Positions 17,200 to 25,931 of a DNA stretch of 64,000 nucleotides are shown here, piece by piece. The stretch comes from Halobacterium hubeiense. Its GTDB lineage: Archaea > Halobacteriota > Halobacteria > Halobacteriales > Halobacteriaceae. Position 1 is the first letter of the stretch; the number at the start of each line of letters is the position of its first letter. A model generated the notes under the pieces. That model saw only the letters and a list, made by a program, of their open reading frames with translations, was not told the DNA's origin and searched no databases. The translations under genes were made by a program, and so were the position numbers. The stretch is from contig NZ_LN831302.1 of NCBI RefSeq assembly GCF_001488575.1, forward strand, positions 1,612,001-1,676,000. The letters run 5' to 3'.

Positions 17200-18636
17200 C
17201 TACTCCGTTCCGTCCGTCGTCACGCCGAGTTGCTGGAGCACGACGCCGACGGCGACCGCGAGCACGCCGAGCGCGAGGCTCTCGACACGCACGTTCACGA
17301 GGAGCGCGAGCGTGCTGAGCGCGCCGATAGCGGGGAGCCACGGCACCAGCGGCACCTCGAAGCGCCGCTGGGCGTCCGGGCGCTTGCGCCGCGAGTAGAC
17401 GACGGCGACGTTGACGCCGACGAGCCCGGCCAGCAGCATGAAGTCCGCGAAGTGGGTGAGCGCTTCGACCCCGAGCGCGCCGACCAGCGGAACGCCGGCG
17501 GGCAGCGGGGACGACTGAGCGAACAGGACGCCGAACGCGAGGAAGAGACCGGCGCCGAGCGCGCCCGTGAGCAGGACCGCGCGGTACGGCGTGTCGAAGC
17601 GGCGGTGGCGGTCCGCGAGGTCGCTCGGGAGTTGGTCGCGGCGCGCCATCGCTTGCTTCACCCGGGACCCCGCCATGACGGTGGCGTTGGTCGCGGACAC
17701 CATCGAGAACAGCGCGCCCGCGACGACGACGTAGAACCCGACGCGGCCGAGGAAGTACCACGCCGCCTGCCCCATGACGAGTTCGCCGTTGGCGGCGAGG
17801 AACGACCGGACGTTCGCCGCGCTCGCCAACCCGGTGTGCTCGACGAGGAACGCCACGAACGCCGGGTCGTTGACCGCGAAGACGACCGACAGGACGACGA
17901 GCACGTACAGCGCGACGACGACGCCGATGCTGAGGAAGATGGCCTTGGGGACGGTGCGCTCGGGGTCGCGGATTTCGCCGGCGTTGGTCGCGATAGCTTC
18001 GAACCCGAAGAACGTGATGAACACGAGCGCGGCCGTTGACAGCGTCTCCCCGAACGCGGTGGCGTGGTCGGCGAACGAGGCGACGACCACGTCCGTCTGC
18101 CACGCCCGCAGGCCGCCGTAGACGAACACGACGACGAGCGCGACCTTCAGGACCGTGACGACAATCTGGAAGACGCCGGTCTCCTTCGTCCCGAGGACGT
18201 TCAGTGCGACGATGCCGGCGAACACCGCGAGCCCGAGCGCCCAGCCGGGCAGCCACGCGGGCACGCCGAAGATGCCGTAGAGGAACCGCTCGGTCCACCG
18301 GGAGAAGCTCACCATGTAGAAGGCGGCGCTGGCGGGGTAGCCGAGGCTCATCGCCCAGCCGACGAGGTACGTCCACTCGCCGTCGAGGGCGTGGTAGACG
18401 TACGTGTACGCGCCGCCGTTCTCGGGGTAGACGGTGGCGAACTCGGCGTACGCCAGCGCGGTGACCGAGCCGACCAGCGCCGCGAGCACGAACGAGACGA
18501 CCGCGACCGCGCCGACGTTCGCGACCGCCAGCCCGGAGAGCACGAACACGCCCGCGGCAATCATCGTGCCGACGCCGATGGCGGTCGCCGCGAGCAGTCC
18601 GAGTTCGCCGGTCTGGTCAGCGTGCTCGGTGCTCAT
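17200..18636 (-). CDS. APC-superfamily amino acid permease
   Basis: 478 residues with about 12 membrane segments, the amino acid-polyamine-organocation fold. The first helix has the conserved GVGTMIAAGVFVLSGLA (unwound GxG substrate region), and the family's GFEAIATNAGEIRDPERTVP loop follows helix 6 (about residue 200). The substrate cannot be deduced. The ATG at 18636 (MSTEHADQTGELGLL) is chosen because it leads straight into helix 1. It is convergent with ndk and divergent from the small zinc protein; no TATA-like box is obvious. Confidence 0.88.
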   Translation of the reverse strand: MSTEHADQTGELGLLAATAIGVGTMIAAGVFVLSGLAVANVGAVAVVSFVLAALVGSVTALAYAEFATVYPENGGAYTYVYHALDGEWTYLVGWAMSLGYPASAAFYMVSFSRWTERFLYGIFGVPAWLPGWALGLAVFAGIVALNVLGTKETGVFQIVVTVLKVALVVVFVYGGLRAWQTDVVVASFADHATAFGETLSTAALVFITFFGFEAIATNAGEIRDPERTVPKAIFLSIGVVVALYVLVVLSVVFAVNDPAFVAFLVEHTGLASAANVRSFLAANGELVMGQAAWYFLGRVGFYVVVAGALFSMVSATNATVMAGSRVKQAMARRDQLPSDLADRHRRFDTPYRAVLLTGALGAGLFLAFGVLFAQSSPLPAGVPLVGALGVEALTHFADFMLLAGLVGVNVAVVYSRRKRPDAQRRFEVPLVPWLPAIGALSTLALLVNVRVESLALGVLAVAVGVVLQQLGVTTDGTE

Positions 18637-18844
18637 CTGCCCTTCCGGGCGGGCGGCAGTCGGCCCGGCGGCGCCGCGGGCGTCATCGAGTCGGTTCGGG
18701 AGAGCGCGCGCGGTTCGTGGACGGTGCCGGAGTCGGCGGCGCGACGACTCGACATTCACTCGCGGGTTCGACGCATGCGGGCATCAAAGTTGTCGCCGAA
18801 CCCGACATCCGTGGGTTCTCCCGTGGCGAGCCACAGGGGAGCAC

Positions 18845-19117
18845 ATGGACTGCGTCGTCTGTAACAGAACCGGCACGGCGTACCGGCTCGTGGACGAGCC
18901 CACGGAACCGCTGGCCGTCTGCGAGCAGTGCGTCGCCGAGCACCTCACGGACGCGGCCGACGGCGCGTGCGTCTACTGCGGGACAGCGGGCGGCTACGAC
19001 CTCGTGGAGGACACGAGCGCGGTCGTGGCGTCCGAGTCGCAGGCCGAGCGCGTCGTCGTGACGCCGGGCGTCGTCTGCCACGACCACGTCGGCACCCTCC
19101 GCCACGAGAACACGTGA
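18845..19117 (+). CDS. Small zinc-finger protein
   Basis: 90 residues with three Cys pairs: CVVC at residue 3, CEQC near 29 and CVYC near 44, and a last CHDH near 79. The pairs look like two zinc knuckles. Nothing else identifies the role. A hairpin (18818-18841, stem CTCCC-GTGG with a bulge) lies directly before the ATG. It stands alone between the divergent permease and convergent metE, and is not obviously part of an operon. Confidence 0.7.
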   Translation: MDCVVCNRTGTAYRLVDEPTEPLAVCEQCVAEHLTDAADGACVYCGTAGGYDLVEDTSAVVASESQAERVVVTPGVVCHDHVGTLRHENT

Positions 19118-19126
19118 GCGCCGGCG

Positions 19127-20188
19127 TCAGTCGTCGGCGGGCGCGGCGGGGACGTCGATGGAGCCGTCGTCGAGGTCGGCTTCGACGTTGCGCGCGGCCT
19201 CCACGAGGTTCGCCATCTTCCCGTAGGCGACCTCCCGCGGGAGCAGTTTCACGCCGCAGTCCGGACTGACCGTGAGCCGCTCCGGCGGGACGACCTCCAG
19301 CCCTTTCCGGATGTTCCGTTCGATTTCCTCGACGGACTCGACTTCGGCGACGTGGGCGTCGACGACGCCGAGCGCGAGGTCCTTCGAGAACTCGGGGTCC
19401 GTGAAGACGTCCAGTTGCTCGTAGTCGCCGTTCGCGAGTTCGAGGTCGAACTCGTCCACGGGGAACTCCAGAATCTCGGGGTAGATGCGGGAGTAGTCGC
19501 CGTAACAGACGTGCAGGCCGATGCGGACGTCGTCGGGGATGCCGGCGGCGATGCGTTCGAGGCACTCGCCGACGATGGCGTGGTCGTCGGGCGTCGTCGC
19601 GAGCGCGGGCTCGTCGATCTGGATGTAGCGGGCGCCCGCGTCCACGAGCTTCTCTATCTCCTCGTTGACGAGGTCCGCGAGGTCGTACGCGAGTTCGTCG
19701 TCGCCGTCGTAGGCCTCGTTGAAGCTCCACGACGCGAGCGTGTACGGCCCCGTGATGGGGACCTTCACGGGGCTGTCCGCGACGCCGGCGGTGAACTCGT
19801 ACTCGTCGACGAGCCACGACTCGTCGTAGGAGACGTCGCTGACGACGCTGGGCTTGTCGAAGTAGTTGTGCCCCCAGACCTTGACGGGGCCGTTGAACTC
19901 GTAGCCCTCGATGCGGTCGGCGAAGAACTCCACCATCTCGTTGCGCCGCATCTCGCCGTCCACGACCACGTCGAGGCCGGCGCGCTCGTGCTCCTCGGTG
20001 ATGAGTCGGGCGGCGTCGTCCTCGGCCTCGGCGAGTTCCTCGTCCCCGAAGTCCGCGTCGGGGTCCTCGTGGAGGTCGTTCGCGCGGTCGAGCCACTTCG
20101 GCTTCGGGTACGAGCCGACGACGGTCGTCAGCAGGAAGTGGTCGTTGTCGTGGCCGTCGGGGCGGAACTGCTCGCGGTTCGAACTCAT
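19127..20188 (-). CDS. metE: Methionine synthase, MetE C-terminal (catalytic) half
   Basis: 353 residues, the zinc-containing (beta-alpha)8 barrel of cobalamin-independent methionine synthase, which methylates homocysteine. Zinc ligands are present: His and Cys in IGLHVCYGDYS, Glu in the following DLELANGDYE, and Cys in VSPDCGVKLLPREVAYGK. The MSSNREQFRPDG start (20188) gives a 4-base overlap with the upstream gene. The methyl donor (folate or another one-carbon carrier) is uncertain in haloarchaea. The two genes correspond to a MetE split in two. Confidence 0.85.
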   Translation of the reverse strand: MSSNREQFRPDGHDNDHFLLTTVVGSYPKPKWLDRANDLHEDPDADFGDEELAEAEDDAARLITEEHERAGLDVVVDGEMRRNEMVEFFADRIEGYEFNGPVKVWGHNYFDKPSVVSDVSYDESWLVDEYEFTAGVADSPVKVPITGPYTLASWSFNEAYDGDDELAYDLADLVNEEIEKLVDAGARYIQIDEPALATTPDDHAIVGECLERIAAGIPDDVRIGLHVCYGDYSRIYPEILEFPVDEFDLELANGDYEQLDVFTDPEFSKDLALGVVDAHVAEVESVEEIERNIRKGLEVVPPERLTVSPDCGVKLLPREVAYGKMANLVEAARNVEADLDDGSIDVPAAPADD

Positions 20189-21174
20189 GCTGTCACCTCG
20201 CGGGTGGCGTCGGCCAGCGCCTGTAGTTTCTGCTCGAAGCGGTTCACGGGCAGGTAGAACAGCCCCGTGTTCGCGGTGACGTACGCGTCGTCGAACTCGA
20301 TGGCCTCGGGGACGGACTCCCGGAACCAATCAACGCGCTCGCGGATGGTCTCTGGGGACTCGACGAGCGTGTTCTGGCCGTCGACGACGCCCAGCGCCAC
20401 GGAGTCCTTGGTGCCGTACTCGGTGACGTTGTAGAGGTTGTCCTCGTGGTTCGTGACGAAGTCGTAGCCGATGGCGTCCACGCCCGCGTCGAGGAGGTGC
20501 GCGTGGACCTTCTCTTCGAGCGCGCCCCAGTAGGTGTGCGCGACGACGTCGGCGTCGGCGGCCTGCGCGACGGTGTCGATGGCGTCGCTGGCGCGCTCGT
20601 CCTCGCCCTCGGCGGGCGGGTCCGTGACCAGCGACGGTTCGAGGACGAAGACGGTCTCGACGTCCGGGAACGCCTCGACTTCGCCCGCGAGGAACTCCGC
20701 GACGGCGGCGAGGAACTGCTCGTCGTCGCCGTAGTGCTCGTCGGTGGCGAGCTCCGACAGCGAGTACGGGCCGGGGACGACCGCCTGCAGGTCGTTGGTG
20801 AGTTCGCTCGCCGCTTCGAGGTCCGCGGCGAGGTCGCCGGAGAACGTCAGTTCGCCCTCCACGATGGGGTCGCGGTAGAAGTTGTTGTTGTCGTAGTAGC
20901 GGACGATACCACCAGTTTCGACGTTCTCGTGGACGGTCAGGGGGTGGGCGAGCATGTCGTCCCAGCGGCCCTGTCCTTCGACCACGCGGTCGAGGCCGGC
21001 GTCGCGCTGGAGGCCGACGAGTTCCTCGCGGACGTCGTCGTAGGCGGCTTCGATTTCGGGGCCCTCGTCGCCGCTGACGAGGTCGTGTTTCTGGTGGCCC
21101 TTCAGGTCCGACAACGTCTCCTTGGCGTCGTCGGGGAGGGGGTACAGGCCGGGGGTCGTCGAGATTCGGTTCAT
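20185..21174 (-). CDS. MetE N-terminal-like protein (non-zinc half)
   Basis: 329 residues, homologous in fold to the downstream MetE protein (TTPGLYPLPDDAKETLSDLKG; later VVAHTYWGALEEKVHAHL and ANTGLFYLPVNRFEQKLQAL). The zinc positions are lost: the His-x-Cys site reads HTYW and the last cysteine site reads ANTG. This matches the N-terminal barrel of full-length MetE, which arose by duplication and lacks zinc. It is first in the pair and is translated with the catalytic half (ATGA overlap). Confidence 0.82.
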   Translation of the reverse strand: MNRISTTPGLYPLPDDAKETLSDLKGHQKHDLVSGDEGPEIEAAYDDVREELVGLQRDAGLDRVVEGQGRWDDMLAHPLTVHENVETGGIVRYYDNNNFYRDPIVEGELTFSGDLAADLEAASELTNDLQAVVPGPYSLSELATDEHYGDDEQFLAAVAEFLAGEVEAFPDVETVFVLEPSLVTDPPAEGEDERASDAIDTVAQAADADVVAHTYWGALEEKVHAHLLDAGVDAIGYDFVTNHEDNLYNVTEYGTKDSVALGVVDGQNTLVESPETIRERVDWFRESVPEAIEFDDAYVTANTGLFYLPVNRFEQKLQALADATREVTA

Positions 21175-21197
21175 GCCCGACGCTACGCAATGCCCCT

Positions 21198-21225
21198 GTT
21201 TAATATTTGCTGTCGAATAATATTC
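21198..21225 (-). promoter_or_regulatory. Promoter of the metE pair
   Basis: The TATA-like sequence AATATTAAAC (21198-21207, minus strand) lies about 28 bases before the ATG at 21174. Just upstream is the 11-base perfect palindrome GAATAATATTC (21215-21225), which could be an operator or simply an AT-rich BRE region. Confidence 0.5.
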
Positions 21226-21228
21226 CCT

Positions 21229-21810
21229 TCAGTTATTCCAGAGCTTGAGGACCGTCAGCGTCTCGAAGGAGTGAGACTCCTCGCGGACCGCCGCCGCGGA
21301 GAATCCGCGGTCGCCGGCGTACTCCACGACCTCCTCGACGCCCGTCAGCGTGCTCACGAGCAGGAGGGCGAAGCCCTCGGGCGCGAGCACGCGGCCCACG
21401 TCGTCGAGGAACGGCTCCACGACCTCGCGGCCCGTCTCCCCGCCGGAGAGCGCGACCTCCATCCAGTCGTCGCGGGCGGCGTCCTCGTCCCGCGGCAGGT
21501 ACGGCGGATTGAACAACACCGCGTCGAAGGCGTCCTCGCGGAACGGCGAGACGAGGTCCGCCCGCACCACCGGCACGCCGCGGTCCCGTGCCTGCGCGCA
21601 CGCGTACGGATTCAAGTCCGAGCCGACCACGCTCGCGCCGACCTCGTCGGCGACCGTCGCCGCCACGTACCCCGACCCGGTGCCGACCTCCAGCACGCGC
21701 GCCCGCGAGCCGACCTCCTCGACGGCCGCCTCCGCGAGCAGTAGCGAGTCCTCCGCCGGCTGGTAGACCGTCGTCTCCGTGCCGCGGCGGTCCGCGAGGT
21801 CGTCACTCAT
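21229..21810 (-). CDS. HemK2/PrmC-type protein methyltransferase
   Basis: 193 residues, class I SAM methyltransferase. SAM-binding motif I is VLEVGTGSGYVAATVADE, motif II-like VVGSDLNPYAC, and the catalytic NPPYLP is intact (about residue 110), the hallmark of glutamine N5-methyltransferases acting on release factors (HemK2/Mtq2 type). YQPAEDSLLLAEA at the N-terminus is diagnostic of the archaeal/eukaryotic subgroup. The likely substrate is aRF1 by family knowledge. It overlaps the upstream mscS gene by 8 bases. Confidence 0.88.
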   Translation of the reverse strand: MSDDLADRRGTETTVYQPAEDSLLLAEAAVEEVGSRARVLEVGTGSGYVAATVADEVGASVVGSDLNPYACAQARDRGVPVVRADLVSPFREDAFDAVLFNPPYLPRDEDAARDDWMEVALSGGETGREVVEPFLDDVGRVLAPEGFALLLVSTLTGVEEVVEYAGDRGFSAAAVREESHSFETLTVLKLWNN

Positions 21811-22993
21811 CCGTCTCGTCCTCCTCGTCGGCGTCGTCCGCGTCTCCCTCGTGTTTGCTGTCCTTGCGGACGGCCGACCCCGGCTGGTCGGCGTCCTCCG
21901 GCTCGGTCGCCTCCACTGTCGGCTGTTCACTGACGCGGAACCCGCCGGTCTCGGCGCGCCCGGAGACCTCCCGCTGCGGGAACGGAATCTTCACGCCCGC
22001 CTCGTCGAACGCCGACTTCACCGCGGAGATGACCGCGGTCTGGGCGCGCCACTTCCGGCGCGCGCTCGGCTTGTCTATCCAGAACCGCAGGTCGAGGACG
22101 ACCGCCGAGTCCCCGAACTCCTTCAACACGACCTGCGGCCGCGGCACCGTCAGGATGTCGTCGACGTCGCCCATCGCGTCTTTCGCCAGCGACATCGCCT
22201 CATCGACGTCGGCGGTGTAGTCGATGCCGACCTCCACGTGGATGCGCAGCCGGCCCTTCCGCGACCGATTCACGACCTCGTCCGAGCCCACGAGGTCGTT
22301 GGGCAACATCACGTACTCGCCGTCGAACGTCTGCAGGCGCGTGTTCACGATGGTGATGTCCGTGACGATGCCGTCCTTGTCGCCGATTTTCACCCAGTCG
22401 CCGATTTCGAACGGCCGCGAGAACATCAACACCAGCCCCGCGATGACCGCGCCCAGCGTCTGCCGGGCGGCCATCCCGAGCACGATGCCGGCGAACCCCG
22501 CGCCGATGAGCAGGCCGCCGAGCTTGATACCCCAGAGGTTGAGGACGATGACCAACGCGATGACGTACACCGAAATCTGGATGATGCGGTACGTGATTTC
22601 GGCCTGGTGCTCGCTGATGCCCTCCGTGCGCTTGACGAACCGGCTGACCGCGCGGTGGATGACGCCGGTGCCGACGTAGACGCCGACGAGGAACATCACG
22701 GAGAGGAACGCGCGGACGAGCATCGTCGCCTGCACCTGGAAGCTCGCGACGGCCGCCCACGCGATCGTCTCCGCGTCCCACGCGACGACCACGACGACGG
22801 TCGTCACGACGACGACGGCGAACGCACCGACGGCCGCGGCGACCGTCGACAGCCGCGACTCCCGGCGCGCCGATTCGCGCCGCGAGAACAGGACGGCGGC
22901 GACGAGCGCTGCCAGCGAGACGACGGTCACCGCGACGCGCTCGACCGTCGAGAGGTCGTTTATCGCGACGTCCACGAACTCCGGCGCGCTCAC
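21803..22993 (-). CDS. MscS-family mechanosensitive channel
   Basis: 396 residues. Four to five N-terminal membrane segments (residues 15-200) lead to the pore-lining helix and beta domain: KLGGLLIGAGFAGIVLGMAARQTL is the TM3 glycine/alanine zipper (partly quoted), followed by FSRPFEIGDWVKIGDKDGIVTDI and MLPNDLVGSDEVVNRS. Such channels release solutes on hypo-osmotic shock, relevant for a halophile. The C-terminal 60 residues are acidic and disordered. It overlaps ksgA and the methyltransferase gene (4 and 8 bases). Confidence 0.9.
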   Translation of the reverse strand: MSAPEFVDVAINDLSTVERVAVTVVSLAALVAAVLFSRRESARRESRLSTVAAAVGAFAVVVVTTVVVVVAWDAETIAWAAVASFQVQATMLVRAFLSVMFLVGVYVGTGVIHRAVSRFVKRTEGISEHQAEITYRIIQISVYVIALVIVLNLWGIKLGGLLIGAGFAGIVLGMAARQTLGAVIAGLVLMFSRPFEIGDWVKIGDKDGIVTDITIVNTRLQTFDGEYVMLPNDLVGSDEVVNRSRKGRLRIHVEVGIDYTADVDEAMSLAKDAMGDVDDILTVPRPQVVLKEFGDSAVVLDLRFWIDKPSARRKWRAQTAVISAVKSAFDEAGVKIPFPQREVSGRAETGGFRVSEQPTVEATEPEDADQPGSAVRKDSKHEGDADDADEEDETDE

Positions 22994-23829
22994 GGCTCCC
23001 GTCCCTCCTGAACGCCGAGCGCGACGTTCGCCAGTGCCGCGAACGTCTCGGGTGCGAGGTCGCCGGGCCGCTTTGAGAGCACGTCCTCCTCGACGGCGTC
23101 CACGACCGCGTCGCCGTCCTCGAGCCCCGAGATGTGGACCGTGTTCCGGATGGCGTTGCGGACGGTCTTGCGGCGCTGCGTGAACAGCGCCTTCACGAAG
23201 TCGAAGAAGAACTGCTCGTCGGCGACCTCGTAGTCGGGCTCGCGGGGCGTCAACCGCACCACCGCGCTCTCCACGCGGGGCTGTGGGTCGAACGCCTCCG
23301 GCGGGACGGTCTCGACGACCTCGACGTTCGCGTAGTGCTGGGCCGCCACCGAGAGCCGACCGTAGTCGCTCGTCCCGGGGTCTGCGGCCATCCGCTCGGC
23401 GAACTCCAGCTGGTACATCAGTACGGCGGGCTCGCGGTCGGGCAGCAGCCGGAACGTGACCTCACTGGAGACGCCGTAGGGAAGGTTCGAGACACAGCAG
23501 GTGTAGTCGGGGAACTCGACGTCGAGGGCGTCGCCCTGCACGACGGCGAGGCGGTCCGCGGCGATTTCCTCGCTGAACTCCTCGCGGAGGAACTGCGCGT
23601 ACCCGCGGTCGCGCTCGACGGTCGTCACGCGGTCGGCGTGCGCCAGCAGCCGGTCGGTGAGCGCGCCCGTCCCGGCGCCGATTTCGAGGACGTGCGAGCG
23701 GTCGAAGTCCTCCGCGTACGTCGGAATCCGGTCGAGGACGCGGTCGTCGACGAGGAAGTGCTGGTCGCGGTCTGGGTCGGGGCGGCCAGCGCGACGAATC
23801 AGCGCGTCCGGGTCCCGAGAGTCAGTCAT
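22990..23829 (-). CDS. ksgA: 16S rRNA adenine dimethyltransferase (RsmA/KsgA)
   Basis: 279 residues. It dimethylates the two adjacent adenines near the 3' end of 16S rRNA late in small-subunit assembly. QHFLVDDRVLDRI, the SAM motif VLEIGAGTGALTDRLL and the catalytic SNLPYGVSSEVTF (about residue 110) are complete. A TATA-like CTTTAGG precedes the ATG by about 25 bases. The downstream MscS and PrmC-like genes overlap in series; ksgA next to a DUF655 gene is a conserved archaeal neighbourhood. Confidence 0.94.
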   Translation of the reverse strand: MTDSRDPDALIRRAGRPDPDRDQHFLVDDRVLDRIPTYAEDFDRSHVLEIGAGTGALTDRLLAHADRVTTVERDRGYAQFLREEFSEEIAADRLAVVQGDALDVEFPDYTCCVSNLPYGVSSEVTFRLLPDREPAVLMYQLEFAERMAADPGTSDYGRLSVAAQHYANVEVVETVPPEAFDPQPRVESAVVRLTPREPDYEVADEQFFFDFVKALFTQRRKTVRNAIRNTVHISGLEDGDAVVDAVEEDVLSKRPGDLAPETFAALANVALGVQEGREP

Positions 23830-23878
23830 TGGCAGGTCTATCCCCCGCCGTTCCCTAAAGGCTACCTTCTGGTGTTGG

Positions 23879-24442
23879 CTACGCCTGCACGAAGTTCTGG
23901 TACTTCAGGTCGTCCTCGCGCATCTCGTCGAGGATGCGCTCGACGATGATCTCCTCGGGGTTGTGGAGGCCGTCGACGCGCTCCTCGACGTCCGCGAAGC
24001 TCTCGAAGGGGCCGTTGCGCTTGCGCTCGTCGAGGATGTTGTCCCGGAGCTTGTCGCCGATGCCCGGCAGGAGGTTCAGCTGGTGGAGCCGCAGCGAGAT
24101 GGGCTGGGCGTCGTTGTAGAAGTCCACGAAGCGCTGCTCGTTGGCCTCCACGACGTCCTCGACGACGTAGTCCAGCTCCGACCGCGCGCCGTCCGAGAGG
24201 TCGTCGTAGTCGACGACGTGCCCGCGCTGGATGCCCGCCTCGAAGTCGGGACGGATGCGCACGCGGTCCAGAATCGAGATGTCCGCGTCCGGCTCGAGGC
24301 TCAGCTCGTAGAGGACGAACCGGTCAGTGGAGACGGCGTACGCGAGCGGGCCGTCGCCGTAGCCGCCGTTCGAGCGGCCGTGCGCGAGGAAGTCGAGGAC
24401 GACAGCGTACTCTTCGTCCTCGGTCGAAGACGAATCACTCAT
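23879..24442 (-). CDS. DUF655 family nucleic-acid-binding-like protein
   Basis: 187 residues. A beta-barrel-like N-terminal half (EEYAVVLDFLAHGRSN; FVLYELSLEPDADISILDRVRI) is followed by a helix-hairpin-helix region with LHQLNLLPGIGDKLRDNILDERKR near residue 125 (partly quoted). DUF655 proteins are conserved in Archaea between rpl21e-rpoF and ksgA, exactly as here, suggesting a role in ribosome or RNA metabolism; none is proven. A GCCGAC/GTCGGC inverted repeat (24460-24480) brackets its TATA-like box. Confidence 0.85.
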   Translation of the reverse strand: MSDSSSTEDEEYAVVLDFLAHGRSNGGYGDGPLAYAVSTDRFVLYELSLEPDADISILDRVRIRPDFEAGIQRGHVVDYDDLSDGARSELDYVVEDVVEANEQRFVDFYNDAQPISLRLHQLNLLPGIGDKLRDNILDERKRNGPFESFADVEERVDGLHNPEEIIVERILDEMREDDLKYQNFVQA

Positions 24443-24493
24443 ACGAACCGGTACGCCCAGCCGACACTTAAACGGTCGGCCACTCGACCCGAG

Positions 24494-24853
24494 TCAGGCG
24501 TACTTCGCGACGACGTCGAGAATGTCGTCGAGCTCGTCGCCGGAGAGCGCGTACCGCTCCTGGGCGAACACCGCGCGCAGCTCCGTGCGGGTCCGCGGGA
24601 GCAGGTCGGCGATCTTGTACGCGACGGCCTCGTCGCTGACGTGTTCGAGCGCGAGCAGGTCCTCGACGAGTTCGCGGGACTCCTCGGGCTCGAGGACGGC
24701 GAACCGATTGACGTGCTCGACCGCGCGCGCCAGCTCGAAGCGGAGTTCGCGGTCCTCCTCGGCGGCGCGCTCGGCCTCGACGTCCGTCAGCAGCTCCTTC
24801 GCCTCGGAGACGGTGAGGAACTCCTCGTCGAGCGTTTCCTTGAAGATGGTCAT
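24494..24853 (-). CDS. rpoF: RNA polymerase subunit F (Rpb4 family)
   Basis: 119 residues, mostly helical, with the Rpb4 pattern LTVSEAKELLTDVEAER and a C-terminal HRDC-like half (LLALEHVSDEAVAYKIADLLP, partly quoted; LSGDELDDILDVVAKY). Subunit F pairs with subunit E to form the stalk that binds nascent RNA. It lies directly after rpl21e (1 base between them), a conserved archaeal pair. Confidence 0.9.
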   Translation of the reverse strand: MTIFKETLDEEFLTVSEAKELLTDVEAERAAEEDRELRFELARAVEHVNRFAVLEPEESRELVEDLLALEHVSDEAVAYKIADLLPRTRTELRAVFAQERYALSGDELDDILDVVAKYA

Positions 24854-24854
24854 G

Positions 24855-25157
24855 CTAGTCCTGCTCGTCCGGCTGTGCGCGGAGGTGCGCTGCCGCCGCG
24901 ATGACGACCTTGTCCTTGCCGTTGTCGTTGATTTCGACCTTGAACGCGTCGCCCTGCTTGCCGACGACTTCGCCGGTGAGGCCGTCGAATCGAGCGTGGA
25001 AGCGGCCGTTGGCCGTGGACGGGTCCGTCTTCAGGTGGACCTTCTGTCCTTCGTCGAACTCGGCGATGGCGCGCTGGGGCGGGGACGTACCGCGGTCGCG
25101 GGGGTCGTTCGAGAGCTTCTCGCGAGTGCTGTTGAGGGGTCCGTTGGAGCTCGGCAT
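24855..25157 (-). CDS. rpl21e: 50S ribosomal protein L21e
   Basis: 100 residues, the archaeal/eukaryotic L21e family, SH3-like barrel. It shows [18 protein letters not shown], then [14 protein letters not shown] and [21 protein letters not shown] 25157 is chosen; its TATA-like box lies about 30 bases upstream. It leads the rpl21e-rpoF operon, with DUF655 and ksgA further downstream on the same strand under a separate TATA-like box. Confidence 0.95.
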   Translation of the reverse strand: MPSSNGPLNSTREKLSNDPRDRGTSPPQRAIAEFDEGQKVHLKTDPSTANGRFHARFDGLTGEVVGKQGDAFKVEINDNGKDKVVIAAAAHLRAQPDEQD

Positions 25158-25184
25158 AGTCGTACGCCCGATTACTCCCGTCGC

Positions 25185-25209
25185 GGTTATAAAACGCACG
25201 TTACGTGCG
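25185..25209 (-). promoter_or_regulatory. rpl21e promoter with adjoining palindrome
   Basis: A strong TATA-like GTTTTATAACC occupies 25185-25195 on the minus strand. Directly upstream is the perfect palindrome CGCACG-TAA-CGTGCG (25195-25209). The purF upstream region has a near-identical GCACG-TT-CGTGC followed by a TATA-like box. Confidence 0.55.
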
Positions 25210-25382
25210 CGGGTGAGCGGAGCGAACCCGCGTAGTTGCGAGCGCGGAGCGCAAGCGATGCGCGAGCCGCGTGGGTGAGCTGGACCACGTTTCAGCGACC
25301 GAAGGGAGCCGCACGGCCATCGAAACTGCGAGCGCGGCCGCCGCCGACGCACTCAAGTCGGCCTGCGCGTTAGTCGCGGGTG

Positions 25383-25931
25383 ATGCGAGTACGGGACTGG
25401 GAGGACATCGTTTCGGACGTCGTGGAGTCGAACGCCGACCCCGAGGGGTGGCGCGCGCTCGCCGGCGACCGGCCGTCGGGCGTCGGCGAGGACTTCTACC
25501 TCGGCCATCCCTCGCAGGGCGTCTACCACTTGAAGACGTACGCGAAGAACCCCTTCGAGGTGCGCGGCGTGGGGACGCAGGTCGCGCGGAAGGTCGACGA
25601 CGGGCTGGCGGACCTCCTCCCGGACGGCGACAGCGGCCGGTTCGCCGTCCAGCAGCCCGTCGAGGACGAGGACGAGGCCGAGGAGCGCGCGAGCAAGCTC
25701 GAACAGGTCGTGCAGGCGCACGCGGACGCGCCGACGACGCCCGAGGACTTCTTCGACGACGTGATGGACGCCCTGGAGAGTCCGGCGTTCGGACCGATGG
25801 AGTACGACCCGTACGGCCGGCCGGACGCGATGGACGACCTCCGGGAGGAGTTCGCGGACGCCGAGGAGCTCCTGGACGCGGAGCTGGACGACCTCGTCGA
25901 AGAGGACGACGTCGGCCGCGGCTTCCACTAG
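25383..25931 (+). CDS. Uncharacterised haloarchaeal protein
   Basis: 182 residues, soluble and strongly acidic. The N-terminal 90 residues look folded (RVRDWEDIVSDVVESNADPEGWRALAGDR, of which the first part is quoted; FYLGHPSQGVYHLKTYAKNPFE). The rest is helical and Glu/Asp-rich with FFDDVMDALESPAFGPMEYDPYG near residue 125. I do not recognise the family with confidence. ATG 25383 follows a GTG codon; both are possible. Its TAG overlaps by 3 bases the stop of the small zinc gene on the other strand. Confidence 0.7.
   Translation: MRVRDWEDIVSDVVESNADPEGWRALAGDRPSGVGEDFYLGHPSQGVYHLKTYAKNPFEVRGVGTQVARKVDDGLADLLPDGDSGRFAVQQPVEDEDEAEERASKLEQVVQAHADAPTTPEDFFDDVMDALESPAFGPMEYDPYGRPDAMDDLREEFADAEELLDAELDDLVEEDDVGRGFH

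Noticed and set aside
24460-24480. GCCGAC/GTCGGC inverted repeat around the DUF655 TATA-like box as an operator
   Set aside because: Six-base GC-rich arms are expected by chance in this composition; kept only as a note.
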